A stretch of DNA of 64,000 bases from Meconema thalassinum (GCA_946902985.2 OX336393.1:129732533-129796532), one strand, 5' to 3'; positions 1 through 11,830 are shown, counted from the stretch's first letter. Numbers and translations: made by a program. The notes: generated from the letters alone by a model not told the origin.

Positions 1-989
1 CAGGAATTTGCTAGTATATTGTCCATCATAATCTCTTCCACTGGGATCATACCCAAATCGCTGAGGGCCAACCTCGATAAGCCAGGAGCTCCACCATAAT
101 CCGCATATCATTTTGTAGAAAGCAGTAATTTTAGAGACCTGCTCCATAGTTCGATCGTTCCTCAACCTACCACTCTATCTTGCAATAATTGTCCATGATA
201 TTGAATTGTATCCAATGACATGGTGAACATATCAATAGCAACAATGATAATAACTTTCCACGATTCAGGACCAAGTTGTATGAGCGCCACATTCTTGGGA
301 GGGATACATCGTACAAATGCCGTCTGTGCAATAAATCTACTGAGTCAATCCATCACAGCACAGGGGGATGCCAAACGCTTGTTCCAAAAGAATACTTGGA
401 GTGCCATAACAACCTAGTGAAAGTAGTAGGCTTACATGAAGCTTTTGCGCTGTGATACGGTTTTGTTAAAAAGGAAGTCCCATTTTATAAATGCAGACCA
501 GATCAGGTTCTAAATAATGACAAAGATCTTATGGGATTCCACAATAATAACCAGTCTTTTTTTTTTCAGTAGGAACGCGTGGGTACGCGTACCCCTTAAA
601 CACTTGAAAACTGTTTAAGAAAAAATATTGGCACATTTGTATCTAGTTCGGAAAATATAACTTCCGACTTGAAAGTTCATCTATCAGCTGGCGTCATCTC
701 GCAGTTCACAACAGCTGGAGGAGATTTAGAGTAATCCTCGATTTAAATCGATCTGTCGAATCAGTTTCTTTTTGTCGGCCAAAACCGACTACGATATATG
801 AGATATTGTAGTCGGTCTTGGGTCGGCAACTCAGCACTCCGTTCTTATAAGCATGCAGGCTAGTGTTTGGAGGGGGGATAGGTTGTTATTTTGTGCAAGT
901 GGTTAGACATTTGGTGACTGTGGAATTTACAGTAAGCAGGACAGAAATATGATACACTACCACAGTGCTTATATTCATTTCACTTAATT
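1..989. other. unassigned flank
   Basis: I see no convincing gene, RNA or complete repeat here. The only open frames are short and lack recognisable motifs. A short patch near 660 (acttccgacttga) resembles the end of the TA-flanked MITE annotated at 9123, but no second end is visible. Confidence 0.5.
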
Positions 990-2851
990 TTTAGCCTACT
1001 TTTCACATTTTGCAAAAATGAGGAAAAAGTAGACTTATGAGATAGGGCAAATGTGTGTCTGTCTGCCTGTCTGTCCTTCTGTCTGTCTGTCTGGCTGTGT
1101 GTGTGTGTCCCCCTATCAACTCCTAAACGGCTGCAGCAATCAAAAGAAAATTTGGTATGAGTAAAGATCTATACCTGAATATCTCACGTCCATATTTGAA
1201 AATGATGTCAGTGCTACCAACTGCTGAAAAATCGCAATTGAAATTTGAGCTCCATGTTGGATATCCTGGAAGGTATGAATGGGAGCTATTTCAAAATTGG
1301 CACACGTATAGATAATAATATTGCAGTTTAATTTCCAGGAGGCCATACATGGCAGTGTTGCCAAAATGATTATAAGCCTGCTGATAGGTCCAAATTTAAA
1401 ATGCATATAACTTCTTCACTATCAATTGGATTTCAACCAAATTTCGTATGTGCTATGTGTACATAAACAGATATTACTGAGCATATTCTTAAGAGCCACC
1501 AGGGCTGCCAACTGTTAATAAATGCTCTCAATTTTTTAAATCCAATACCCATATATCAGAAAGTATGCAAGCCGTCAGCTCTAAACTATGCACACGTATA
1601 GTATCTGACATTTTATATTAATTTGGAGTAACTTATATACGTCAGTGCTACCAACATGATTCTAAGCCTACTGAGAGATCCAAATTTAAATACATGTAAC
1701 TTCTATACTATCATTTGGATTTCAACCAAATTTTGTTTGTGCTATGTGTACCATAACATATATGACAGTATGCCTTCCTTCGGAGGGGAAGTAAAGCCGG
1801 CGGTCCCATGTCATAGATTTATGGCATGTTAAAGATCTTTCCACTAATTACACCTGTGTGAAACTAAATTGGATAGGTTAAGAATGTAAACAACGCTCTT
1901 AGGTTGCTACGTTCGTTGCCAAGAGCCGACTGCGGTGGCGTCTAGTAGCTGGTTCTGAACTAGGCCTAGTAGTCGTTGACGGTGGCGTTTGGCGGCAAAA
2001 GTAGGAACTATTTGAAAATTCAAAAGTTGCAGTCCCTACTTGAATTAAAAAAAACAGATACACACACTAATACAGTCATCACAATTAACACCGGTTATCA
2101 GACAGATTCTACACACACCCAAAGTACACGGGGCTACATGACCGCGTTGTCGCAGCCCCTAAACTAAGGAACCAACCAACCAACCAACATATATGACTAT
2201 GCCGATTCTTAAGAGTAACCAGGGCTGCCAACTGTTAATAAATACTGTCTCTATTTTTGTTACCCTAATATCAATATATCAGAAAGTATGCAAGCCAATA
2301 GCTCTAAACTTTGCACACGTATAGTACCTGGCATTCTAGATTATTTTGAAGTAACTTATATAGGCCTACGCCAGTGCTGCCAACATGATTCTATGCGTGC
2401 TGATAGGTCTGATTTTAAAATGCATGTAACTTCTATACTAACTAATGGATTTCATTCAAAATTGACACAACAATAGATCATATTATTTCAGATTATTTCT
2501 GACCAATACATGTATGTCATTGTTGCCAACATGATTTTACGCACGCTGTTAGATCCAATGTTTAACTGCATATAACCTCCATGCTATCCATTGGACTTCA
2601 ACCACATTTTGTATTCTGTACCTTAAGAGATGGAACTAAGAATATATTCAGTCACCAGGGCTGCCAACTGTAGTTCTCTATTAGGCTACGTTATGCCAGG
2701 TATACAGTATTTCGAACTAATTAGAAATTTCGATATTACCAACTTAATTTCGTCATTATTCTAGATAGATCCGTAATATAGATTAATCATTGGCATGATT
2801 CTTAAATTTTAATAAAAATAGGCTCTTTAGTTCGTCACGGAACTTCTTGTT
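990..2851 (-). repeat. hairpin-ended dispersed repeat, copy A
   Basis: One end is an imperfect hairpin: agcctactttt, then a loop around ttttgcaaaa, then aaaaagtagact, followed by 'tatgaga' and a tgtc/tgtg-rich tract. The other end is 'gctctttagttcgtcacgg' near 2823-2841. The same two ends bracket the copy at 27877-28907. The interior repeats motifs such as 'gggctgccaactgttaata' several times. A SINE (1767-2188) lies inside this copy. The two characteristic ends with a variable repetitive centre suggest a non-autonomous element, perhaps Helentron/DINE-like. That class is an inference. Confidence 0.55.
1767..2188 (+). mobile_element. SINE fragment (family D)
   Basis: This copy begins with 'tatgccttccttcggagg' and 'ggcggtcccatgtcatag' and ends in a (aacc)n tail near 2168-2188. 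Related copies lie at 9752-10160 (opposite strand), 14892-15285 and 6513-6580 (partial). The tRNA-like head is absent, so this copy is 5' truncated. It sits inside the hairpin-ended repeat, so it is the younger insertion. Confidence 0.6.
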
Positions 2852-2965
2852 AAATGTAAAATGATTATAAAAACTGAGTGCAATTACCACCTTGGCATGT
2901 TGACCACAAATAAATTAACCCAATGCAACCGTTCATTTAACATATCAGTCCGAAAAGTAATAACC

Positions 2966-3310
2966 GGACTCTGCAAATTGCCGAAAAGTGCAAGATCGTG
3001 ATGTTTTGTCGACTACAACTGAGAGTGTTATTCGATAAGGAGGCACACAAGGCTACCATGGTCGATGTTGCGGTTCCACTTGATCAAAACCTACAGAATA
3101 CGGTGGCTGAGAAAAGACGCAAATACCAGCCACTTGCCGCTGAGCTCAGTCACATAGTCTATACGGCCTAAATGAAGTTTTCGTCATCCCATTTGTTATC
3201 TCTGTGAATGGTTTAGTAACAAAGCACTGGGAAAATGCAAAGGAGAAACTTGGCTTGAAGAGGAACCATATGGGGCTGTCCTCCTTGGTACTGCAAGTAG
3301 CCTATAGTAA
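2966..3310 (+). pseudogene. non-LTR retrotransposon ORF remnant (C-terminal region)
   Basis: Translation from about 3040 reads DKEAHKATMVDVAVPLDQN and continues with KRRKYQPLAAEL. This pattern is common in the C-terminal part of arthropod non-LTR retrotransposon polyproteins, where it reads roughly DKE...DIA.P.D.N...K..KY..LA. A stop codon follows at about 3169, and a further conserved stretch (VFVIPFVISVNGLV, then KEKLGL) follows in a shifted frame. It is therefore a decayed fragment, not a gene. Family assignment is by remembered pattern only. Confidence 0.6.
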
Positions 3311-3326
3311 GTAAGGTTTTATCTCT

Positions 3327-3714
3327 GCCACGGTGGGTGAGTGGTTATCGTGTCGGATTACTAACCCCCTAACTTGCAGGTTCGCTCTTGGCCGTGGTAA
3401 GTGGTTTTTGAAAGGTGGCAAAAATGACGATACGCATGTCATACGTTGTTGGCATGTTAAATAACCCATTTGAATTCAGAAGGCCGTGTTCATAATGGCA
3501 AAATTAATCTCGGGATTTTCCGCCAATACAAAGTTCCTCCTTTCTCTACTAGAAAGCGCTATAAAGTCAAGGAGCATAGATATCTAACCTTCTTGACTTT
3601 CATAGTGTTTCAAGGAAAAACGAAATTCGATATGCAAGCTGCCCTCTGGCAGTCAAATAACAAAGCTTGCACCCGGCATCCGAGGTCATACGATATTATT
3701 ATTATTATTATTAC
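3327..3714 (+). mobile_element. SINE, family B
   Basis: The tRNA-like head contains an A-box-like 'tgggtgagtggttatcg' and a B-box-like 'ggttcgctct'. A body of about 300 bp follows, then an (att)n tail. A close relative lies at 6581-6964 with the same order of motifs. Any ORF inside it is incidental. Confidence 0.7.
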
Positions 3715-3804
3715 CTCTTCAGTGACTCTGAACATCTTGAGACCCAATGTCTTTGGCTCGCAAGGAAACTGACGGTGATGGTTTTGTATTTTTATGAAAA
3801 TTTC

Positions 3805-3810
<6 letters not shown>

Positions 3811-3839
<29 letters not shown>

Positions 3840-3841
3840 GT
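3811..3841 (+). repeat. (taa)n microsatellite
   Basis: About ten uninterrupted taa units. A shorter (att)n tract lies about 110 bp upstream, at the tail of the SINE. Confidence 0.9.
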
Positions 3842-4104
3842 AAACAAAACTGAGTCGAGGTGCAGAACAGTCAATGCAGTGAGCTCACATTTGCAATATA
3901 CTGTATTCTACAGGAAATAAAGGTAGATGATGGGGTTATATGATGATAATGGGGATGAGAAATTACTTAAGAGACTAAAGAACTCTGGTATCGAGGGTAA
4001 GAGAAGCAGAGGTACACAAGAAGGCAGTGGTTAGACTCAGATTTCAACGATTTTAAAGTGGGAGTTGTAGAAGCAGAGGAGACCCTAGTGCTATTGGTGT
4101 TGTT

Positions 4105-4430
4105 GTTGTTAATTCAATTTAGGGACATCAACCCCGTGTAGTTGGGTGTATGATGAACTTGTCTGATAACCTGCATTTCTGTAATGACTGTAGTATTGTG
4201 TATGACTGTATTAGGGACAGGGATGAGATAGAAGCCTCGTTACTTGAAGTATTGAAATATCCCGGCATTTGCCTGGAGGAAGTGTGGAAAAAACCTGGAA
4301 AATAACCACACTTAGGATAGCCGCAGTCAGCGCCTGGATTCTGATGACCTGTGATGACCAGAGTTGCTCCAGCTGCCTTCGCGGCCGTGGTGCACGATTC
4401 AACGAGCACAGCTACGCCCGGGGGGTGGGG
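4105..4430 (-). mobile_element. SINE, family C (antisense)
   Basis: The sequence carries 'ttgtctgataacctgc', 'cccggcatttgcctgg' and 'tgtggaaaa', the complement of the motif order in the plus-strand copy at 13868-14192. The tRNA-like head would be near 4400-4430. The overlapping ORFs on both strands have no recognisable domains. Confidence 0.55.
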
Positions 4431-4440
4431 GTACTAATAG

Positions 4441-5297
4441 GGCAAAGCCGTCCCAAAATGAAAATGAAACGAAAATGATAGTAATGCAATTACTGGGTAC
4501 AGACTCGAAACTGTTAAAGGTTGTGCCATAAAGGAGTATAACTATTGTTTAACCCTTTATAAAGTACTTTAATGTTAGCTATTAATTAAAAGTAAATTTT
4601 AATTATTTTAGCTCAATATTAATTTTTATTGTTAGTTATATTTTTTTCATTGACATTTTAATGTTTATATTTATTTTTAAAATTTGAATTTTCATATTAT
4701 TTTTATAATCTTAGAAGTAAGATAATAAAATTATTATAATTTCAAATTTATAAGCTTATTAATCTTTACAATCATATTTATTTTAATTCTGATTTAATTC
4801 TGATTTTTACTATCATATTAAATAATCAATTGTTTTTAATTAAAATATGTTTTTCAATCACCTTAGATCAGGGAGGTGAAGAGATAATATTTGGCTTTCA
4901 GAAATATTAACACTTCCACAACAAAATATCGCTGAATGATTCAAAGATTATCTTTGACAATGTAAATTGTCCTTATAGTAGGTGGTTAATACAGAGACCA
5001 CTAACCTATAAATGGTCAACTAAGTATTTCATATCTTTTTAAGAAAGCATGCTGTTTAATGAAAACAATTTCTGCTCAGGAAAACGAAAATTAAGGCTTC
5101 GAAAAAGTAACTGAGATTTAGGACATTTTATCAAAATGCTCACCAATTGAACGAAAAGAAATCACCATTTTATTTTAGGACTTAAAAGGTTCATTCTGGT
5201 TCCGTATTGATAAACGATTTTTTTAATAGTATAAACAGGTTAAACGTTCCGCCTGATCAATACTTCAACTTGTTTATAGACTACTAACAACAGTGTG
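4441..5297. other. AT-rich unassigned DNA
   Basis: No gene or RNA is visible. The stretch at 4550-4860 is very AT-rich, with repeated 'ttaattttta'-like words but no clear period. Confidence 0.6.
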
Positions 5298-5575
5298 GTG
5301 CTTTTCTGTCGGTCAACACGAATGTACCCAAATAGAGCTGGGTTATGCCCTAATCCTGAAATAAATTACATGAGATTAATAAATAGACTAGGATGACCAG
5401 TTTCGATCGTCGAGCGATCATCATCAGATCCATTACACTTAGGCTATAACATCTATGTTTGAGAATCCAGGTGAAAAATATATACAATATGTACAATTAT
5501 TTAGTTGCAGTGTTGGTAATGCAACTGTCAGCGTATGCTAAATGTAGTAGGCTATATCTAATGTTAGATGAACTT
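5298..5575 (+). repeat. single-copy relative of the 26.6 kb palindrome arm
   Basis: From 'cttttctgtcggtcaacac' to 'cagcgtatgctaaatgta' this stretch matches each arm of the palindrome at 26623-27222 in the same order, with scattered substitutions. It includes 'gaccagtttcgatcgtcgag' and 'catcatcagatccattac'. It shows that the palindrome arm is a dispersed repeat normally present in one orientation. Confidence 0.75.
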
Positions 5576-5594
5576 CTAAAATAAAAAAGTCAAC

Positions 5595-5894
5595 CCCTGG
5601 CACTATACAGACCATGATGGGCTAAGGCCGACCATGCGACCGCTGCCCAGCCTTTCGGCCTGCAGATATTGGGGTGACGCGTGATCACCGCGTCGGGTCC
5701 CCTCGGCAGTTAATCTTGGTTTTCGTGATCGGGGAGCTGTCTCACTGTCAGACAGCTACTCAATTGTCCTCACGAGGCTGAGTGCACTCCGTTCCAACCC
5801 TCACGTCAGTTTTAAAATCCCTGACGGAGCCGGGGATCGAACCCAGGGCCTCCGGGTGAGAGGCAGGCGCGCTACCCCAACACCACGGGGCTGG
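5595..5894 (-). mobile_element. tRNA-derived SINE (antisense)
   Basis: On the minus strand the head reads as a tRNA-like sequence starting near 5894 (ccagccccgtggtgttggg) with B box 'gggttcgatccccggctcc' at about 5829-5847. The body runs to the '...tatagtgccaggggttg' end near 5595. There is no acceptor stem, so it is a SINE and not a tRNA gene. Confidence 0.65.
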
Positions 5895-6095
5895 TGATAA
5901 AAATCCGGAATTTGTATGTTTGGGGTGATTATATGGTTATACAAAATCAACTATGGTTATACTGTAATAATACAGGCTGATACTTATCCGGTTGTCTCCC
6001 TAACTGGAACTTCAAGCAGTTTCGTGTTCACTCAGGCACCAGTTATGGTTTATACTAATAAGAAATCACCACTTGTGAACAAGTAGAAATTTCAC

Positions 6096-6400
6096 CGACC
6101 ACCTCGTAGTGTAGCGGCTAGCATTGTTGGCTATCACTGTGGAGGCAGGTTCGATTCTTACCTCAGTCATCCTGGAAATTGTTTATCGTGGTTTCCCCAC
6201 TTCTACTTCAGACAAATACCGGGATGTTTTCTAACTTAAAGCCACGGCCGCTTCCTACCCAAATCCTACCTCGATTACAAGAACACAAACTGATACAGAT
6301 AGGCTATGACAGTGACAGAGGTTACCGGACAACTTCTAGACAAATCCAAGTACACGAGGCTACATGACCACGAGGTAACAAAGCTCCCAAAGAATCAACA
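6096..6400 (+). mobile_element. SINE, family C-like
   Basis: The head 'acctcgtagtgtagcggcta' is followed by the B box 'caggttcgattcttacctc'. The body contains 'ccgggatgtttt' and ends with 'tacacgaggctacatgacca'. The same body ending (aagtacac.gggctacatgac) occurs in the copies at 1767-2188 and 13868-14192. Confidence 0.65.
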
Positions 6401-6580
6401 ACAAAAACATATTTAGAAAGAATAAACATGTCCTGAATTGAAATACTTTCTTGCCCGGCTGAACAAAATTTAGGGCATCTCAAATGTATTTTTAAGAGCT
6501 TTAAAATCCTTCAGTATGCCTTCCTTCAGAGGGGAATAAAGCCGATGGGCCCATGTCATAGATTTATGGCACGTAAGTTT

Positions 6581-6964
6581 GGCACGGTGGGTGAGTGGTT
6601 AACGTGTCGGTCTACTAACCCCAAGCTTGCAGGTTCACTCCTGGCCGTGGTAAGTGATTTTTGAAAGGCTACAAAAATTTACGACACGCATATCATACAA
6701 TGTTGGCATATTAAAGAACCCATTTGAATTCAGTAGGCCGTGTTCATAATGGCAAAATTAATCTCGGGAGTTTCCGCCAACACGAAGTTCCTCATTTCTC
6801 TACTAGAAGGCGCTATAGTGTTCAAGGAGCTTAGATATCTAACCTCCTTGACTTTCATAGTGCTTCAGGAACAACGAAATTCGAAAAGCAAGCTACCCTC
6901 TGGGCGTCAACTAACAAAGCTTGCACCCGGCACCCGAGGCCATACGATATCATTATTATCATTA
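6581..6964 (+). mobile_element. SINE, family B
   Basis: Second copy of the family at 3327-3714. It has the head 'ggcacggtgggtgagtggtt', the B box 'caggttcactcctggccg', the shared middle 'ccgtgttcataatggcaaaa' and an (atc/att)n tail. Immediately upstream (6513-6580) is a short fragment of SINE family D. Confidence 0.7.
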
Positions 6965-7398
6965 TGGCATGTGAAATAACCTACCATTACAATTGGTCGC
7001 GTGTAGCTAAATTTGTACGTTATTTTTTTAGAAACCCTCTATCAAGTCTCAACGTTCACTGCTAGGTGTTAGTGACAGTTGCAAAGTTGGAACTACTTGA
7101 AATTGATCTTAATGGGGAGCCTACGGGCGTTCAAATAAAACACCTCGCTATGGCCATTGGCTGCAATTCAAATATAATACAAGTAATGAGATTCAGGACA
7201 TTTTAAGGAAATGATCACCAGTCTTGAAATGAACGGAAAAAAATCAGTACTTGTGTTCAGTAGAAATTTCGTATTATTACTGTGCAGGGTTGTAACGTCA
7301 ATAGTTGATAACGTCCTGGACAATCGTTTGTCACCGTCCAATTGCCTTCCGAACGGAAATAAAAAGAGAAGAATTATTTCTTTGCTACAATGTTCAGA

Positions 7399-7878
7399 CA
7401 GTAGCGGATCTAGGGGGGGGGGGGGGGGGGGCGAGGAGGGCGACCGCCCAGAGCCGTGCGGTCTGACACGCCCCGCGCCAAGAATTCTTTTAAATTTAAT
7501 TAATTAATTAAGTAATTATACTTTTCAAACTAATTTATAATTCATATTCCTTTATCAGTGCAGCTATGACCTCCCGTGACCGTTTAGCAAGTTTAGATTT
7601 CAGTGAAATAATAGAAGACTTCAGCCGGGAAAAAAGACGCAAAGTAATATTTTAATATTTCACAGTTTACATTAATCTTCTTCAAGGGAACTTAAAGGTT
7701 TCTTTCTTATGATTAAAGAATGTACTGTAGTGTATTCAAAATATTGTAACTATTCATTATTTTATTAGTAATATTACCAAACTATTTTCCATTTGATTTG
7801 ATATTTTTTATTTCCTATTGTTGTGGGCCCCACCTTATCATATCGCCCAGGGTCCCGCAAGGCCTGGATCCGTCACTG
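7399..7878. mobile_element. candidate hAT-like MITE
   Basis: The left end 'cagtagcggatctagg' and the right end, which reads 'cagtgacggatccagg' on the minus strand, form imperfect terminal inverted repeats. They resemble the CAGTGGCGGATC... ends common in hAT-type elements. A run of about 18 G follows the left end. The 8-bp flanks (tgttcaga / ctagcaga) share only the last four bases, so the duplication is weak. Confidence 0.45.
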
Positions 7879-8337
7879 CTAGCAGATACCTACTGTGTGT
7901 TAGAGCCGCAAAATGGTATACCTTATCTTCATGTTTTTCTAGCAGCGTCAGCAAGCGTTACATGTGGAAACTATCGCAGCAATTTTCTATTCTAAAAGTA
8001 GAAAACACTTGTTACTATGTTGCGGCACATGTGTGCGGCGCAAAGCAATACGTATATTATTATCTTCATGTTTTAAAGGCCAGCGTGAGCTTGCAGTCCA
8101 GGTGGACAAGTTGTTACTTACTATCAGCTTTATTCTTTTGTGTGCAATGGTAGTTGGGAGTGCTGAAAACCTTGGCACGTGGTTATCTGTAGGAACGTTC
8201 ACCAGCCATACCTGGCAGAATACTGGATATAGTATCGGGGGTAAGAAGTCGATAGATACTCGAGTTTAGATGTCAATAAAAGCTTTATCCGAAATCTTAG
8301 ATAAAAAACAAGGTAAACCAAGAATTCCGTGATTTTA

Positions 8338-8600
8338 TTCTCAACACGGTGCTCTTAAATGAAATTTGGCGCACTCGTTGTACAAGTCAAAATGTGCTAG
8401 CGAGAACAAGCTCACCTGAGATCCATTCTTCAATTCAAATTATGTTATACGAACCGGAATTACAGAGTTTTCGTTATAAGTTTTGACAGTCAGAAATATT
8501 AGACTATCATTTTGTGAAACAGTATTTTTAATCTACCGTAGACATGTGCAATTGCACACCCCTGTTTTATGAGTAACACTAAAGATGTTGATTCGATTAG
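8338..8600 (+). repeat. dispersed repeat (target family of the 60.2 kb LINE)
   Basis: The segment containing 'tgaaatttggcgcactcgtt', 'gagaacaagctcacctgag' and 'cagtatttttaatctac' recurs at 60070-60160 and 60662-60760. In the second copy it is interrupted by a LINE fragment. The 3' 'cacccctgttttatgag' is like a hAT terminal motif, but the class is unsure. Confidence 0.5.
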
Positions 8601-8676
8601 ATTGTCCACACTTAAATGTACTGCACGAGTCTAAGCTGCGTGAACCTGAGAGAAATGTGCATCGCGGACTATGAGA

Positions 8677-8935
8677 AATGGTGTTGGCGAGTGATGAGGT
8701 TTCTCGGTCCGTGCATAGTACCGAACCAAATATATTGGTCGGTGACTCACTGACTTATTCGTAACAACACACTGGTTTCAGAAAGGACCCTATGCTAGCA
8801 GATTGGAATAGACGAGTATGTCAGGTAACACGGTGGGCTGTCGACAGGCTTCTCAATTCTCGCCTGCTCCTACTCTGCCCATGCCCTTCATCCCGCAAGT
8901 TCACAGAGCTTGGAACCGAGCAGTACTCTTATCTG
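8677..8935 (+). repeat. dispersed repeat shared with 24427-24660
   Basis: Both copies carry 'gatgaggtttctcggtccgt'-like, 'tattggaatagac' and 'cacagagcttggaaccgag'-like words in the same order. A shorter relative is at 33410-33470 (tattggaatagacagcga). No coding potential is seen. Confidence 0.55.
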
Positions 8936-8984
8936 CATGAGTCATGCAAGCAGTTACAGCATGCCGGGTGAGTGGAGAATTCCT

Positions 8985-9108
8985 AGCTAATTCACCTGTT
9001 CTAGATCCTAGACTAGATTTAAATTCTTGGTAGAGCCAAGGATCAAACCCGGACCTCAAGGGTGACAGCCCAGAATAACCCACAAGCCACTGCACCATGT
9101 GGCAGTAG
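8985..9108 (-). mobile_element. SINE head fragment (antisense)
   Basis: On the minus strand the segment starts with a 'gccacatggtgcagtggct' A-box region. The B box 'gggtttgatccttggctc' follows, then a short body. It lacks a complete tail. Confidence 0.5.
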
Positions 9109-9122
9109 AGTCTCAGCCTGTA

Positions 9123-9315
9123 GTAAAGCCATCATAACTTCCGACTTGACATTTCAGTGTTACCCTCGAGTTATGTAGCGGTCAGAAGGAAAATCACTTT
9201 AAATAGCCAATCACAGGCACCCATTCAAATCGATATATCACGCGATGTCGCGATTTAGCGAACGAAACTTTAGCCTAGCACTGAAACGTCAAGTCGGAAG
9301 TAATGATGGCTCTAC
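9123..9315. mobile_element. TA-flanked MITE, copy 1
   Basis: The element is bounded by TA on both sides (9121-9122 and 9316-9317). Its imperfect inverted ends run gtaaagccatcataacttcc versus gtagagccatcattacttcc on the other strand, then 'gacttgac'. There is no ORF. Further copies lie at 32961-33172 and 59292-59503. TIR pattern and TA duplication point to a Tc1/mariner-mobilised MITE. Confidence 0.75.
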
Positions 9316-9384
9316 TATAGATGCAATTGGACCAGCGAATTTTTCCAGTCTCTGAAGTAGTTGCGAGTATTTTCCTCTATAGAG

Positions 9385-9487
9385 AGAAGGTGCTGTAGCA
9401 GTGCGATTGGTCGGAGAGGATATCAGAACTCTTCGTGCACACCGGGTTGTATTGTTCTAAGTTTAGCATTAGTATTCAGACTCGTAC
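9385..9487 (+). repeat. direct repeat shared with 12687-12788
   Basis: Both copies include 'gcagtgcgattggtcggaga', 'ggatatcagaac' and 'agtttagcattagtattcag'. They flank the mosaic region that contains the Tc1 element, so the segment in between is either an inserted composite or part of a duplication. Confidence 0.6.
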
Positions 9488-9751
9488 AATTTAGCCCTGT
9501 CCAGTCATGGAGGCGGATGGAGGGAATAAGTTGGAAAGGAAATGAATAGGTATTGCAGAAAATAAGAGAAGAAAGAACGATGTTTAAAAGATACGAAAAA
9601 GAACAAATAGTTCCCTGAAGAACTAAATAGCCTATTTTCATATATCCTACTGGTCATCCTTAGGACACTGGAAATGAAAACGAGATTTTCAATACCAAAT
9701 TGCAGAGCCACTATTTTTAAGTTCTCATACAATTCCGTTAAATTAGACGAC

Positions 9752-10225
9752 AGTATGGTTGGTTGGTTCCTTAGTTTACGGGCTGCGACAACGTGGTCAT
9801 GCAGCCCCATGTACGTTGGGTGTGTGTAGAATCTGTCTGATAACCGTTGTTAATTGTGATGACTGTATTAGTGTGTGTTATCTGTTTTTAATTCAAGTAA
9901 GGACTGCATTGAATTTCAAGTAGTTCCTACTTTAGTCGCCGAACGCCACCGTCAACGACTAACTAGTTCAGAACTTGGCTTCTAGACGCCACCGCAGTCG
10001 GCTCCTGGCGACGAACATCGGAACCTAAGAGCGTTTGTCAAATGTTTAACCTAACCTAACTTAGCTTCACACAGGTGTAATTAGTGCATGGTTCTTTAAC
10101 ATGCCATAAATCTATAACATAGAACCGCCGGCTTGACTTCCCCTCCGAAGGAAGGCATACTGAGGGATTTTTAACGCTCTTAAAAAATCCGACGACTTCG
10201 GCCGGGTTGACGTCAGTATATTAAG
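9752..10225 (-). mobile_element. SINE, family D (antisense), chimeric body
   Basis: Antisense counterpart of 1767-2188. It shares the words 'acgccaccgtcaacgacta', 'ccgccggcttgacttcccct' and 'gaaggcatactga'. The head side near 10170-10225 (gacgacttcggccgggttga) matches the head of the copy at 14892. A stray fragment of the same unit reappears at 11928-12064. Confidence 0.6.
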
Positions 10226-10365
10226 GCTTGTATGAAGATAACCGTGCCTAGTTTCACAGCGCTTGGATGAAAAGTCGCGAGAAAAATCCGCCATGTTGGT
10301 TTTGAGCTCACCAGGTTATTGAATGATCCTTAGGTGAACCTAAGTTAGTTGCCTCTATCAACATA

Positions 10366-11830
10366 CACACATCAAAAAAAGTTTTGCATCACCTCGGTTC
10401 CAAGAGTTCCGGAACCGTTAAATACAAAGGGAATAGAGATCAACACAAACAACATTTCAGCTCGTTTTATTGCTCATGAGACCCACACATTGCATGTTGT
10501 ACCATCATACAGCTAGACTTTCAGCATTTGTGGTCCAGATTGCAGTACACACCACTACCTCTAATACCCAGTAGCACGTCCTCTTGCATTGATGCATGCC
10601 TGTATTCGCCGTGGCATACTATCCACAAGTTCATCAAGACACTGTTGGTCCAAATTGTCCCACTCCTCAACGACAATTCGGCGTAAATCTCTCAGAGTGG
10701 TTGGTGGGTCAAGACGTCCATAAACAGCCCTTTTCAACATATCCCAGGCATGTTCGATAGGGTTCATGTCTGGCGAACATGCTGGCCACTGTAGTCGAGC
10801 GATGTCGTTATCTTGAAGGAACGCATTCACAAGATGTGCACGATGAGGTCGAGAATTGTCGTCCATGAAGACAAATGCCTCTCCAATATTCTGCCGATAT
10901 GGTTGCACTATGGGTCGGAGGATGTCATTCAGGTATCGTAAAGCCGTTTCGGAGCCTTCCATGACCACCAGTGGCGTACGTCGGCCCCACATAATGCCAC
11001 CCCAAAACATCAGGGAACCACCACCTTGCTGCACTCGCTGGACAGTGTGTCTAAGACGTTCAGCCTGACCAGGGTGCCTCCAAACACGTCTCCGACGATT
11101 GTCTGGTTGAAGGCATATGCGACACTCATCGGTGAAGAAAACGTGATGCCAATTCCGTGGGGTCCATTCAGCATGTTGTTGGGCCCATCTGTACCGCGCT
11201 GCATGGTGTCGGGGTTGCAAAGCTGGACCTCGCCATGGACGTCGGGAGTGAAGTTGCGCATCATGCAGCCTATTGCGCACAGTTTGAGTTGAAACACGAC
11301 GTCCTGTGGCTGAACGAAACGCATTATTCAACATGGTGGCATTGCTGTCAGGGTTCCTCCGAGCGGCAATCCGTAAGTAGCGGTCATCCACTACAGTAGT
11401 AGCCCTTGGGCGGCCTGAGCGAGGCCTGTCATCGACAGTTCCTGTATCTCTGTACCTCCTCCATGTCCGAACAACAACACTTTGGTTCACTCTGAGACGC
11501 CTGGAAACTTCCCTTGTTGAGAGCCCTTCTTGACACAAAGTAACAATGCGGACGCGATCGAACTGCGGTATTGACCTTCTAGGTATGGTAGAACTACAGA
11601 CAACATGAGCAGCGTACCTTCGTCCTGGTGGAATGACTGGAACTGATCGGCTGTCGTATCCCCTCCGTCTAATAGGCCCTGCTCATGCATGGTTGTTTAC
11701 ATCTTTGAGCAGTTTTAGTGACATCTATGAACAGTCAAAGGGACTGTATCTTGGATACAATATACACAGTCAACGTCTATATGCCGGAGATCTGGGAACC
11801 GAGGTGATGCAAAACTTTTTTTGATGTGTG
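10366..11830 (-). mobile_element. Tc1-like DNA transposon, complete element
   Basis: The 36-bp terminal inverted repeats at 10366-10401 and 11795-11830 are perfect by eye; they begin cacacatcaaaaaaag. They are flanked by TA (10364-10365 and 11831-11832), the Tc1/mariner target duplication. The 1465-bp element carries one minus-strand transposase. An empty-site relative of the target (tctatcaacatac...aaaatttcag) is at 24970-24990, which confirms the insertion point. Confidence 0.92.
10561..11586 (-). pseudogene. Tc1-family transposase (DD34E), start codon apparently lost
   Basis: This encodes a Tc1-type DDE transposase, which would cut and paste the surrounding element at TA sites in the nucleus. 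The N-terminal half has paired helix-turn-helix motifs (STREVSRRLRVNQSVVVRTW and GRRVSTQTVRNRL). The catalytic residues are visible in order: D in FFTDECRI, D in FMDDNSRPH and E in MNPIEHAWD, with 34 residues between the last two. About 325 residues are open from the first near-cognate codon at 11538. The frame stays open upstream, but the codon where family members would start (11584-11586) reads ATA and no in-frame ATG precedes the stop near the left edge. The catalytic region looks intact, so it is either a recently silenced copy or one using a non-ATG start. Confidence 0.88.

Noticed and set aside
10856..11399. Plus-strand ORFs opposite the Tc1 transposase
   Set aside because: They are shadow frames of the minus-strand transposase.
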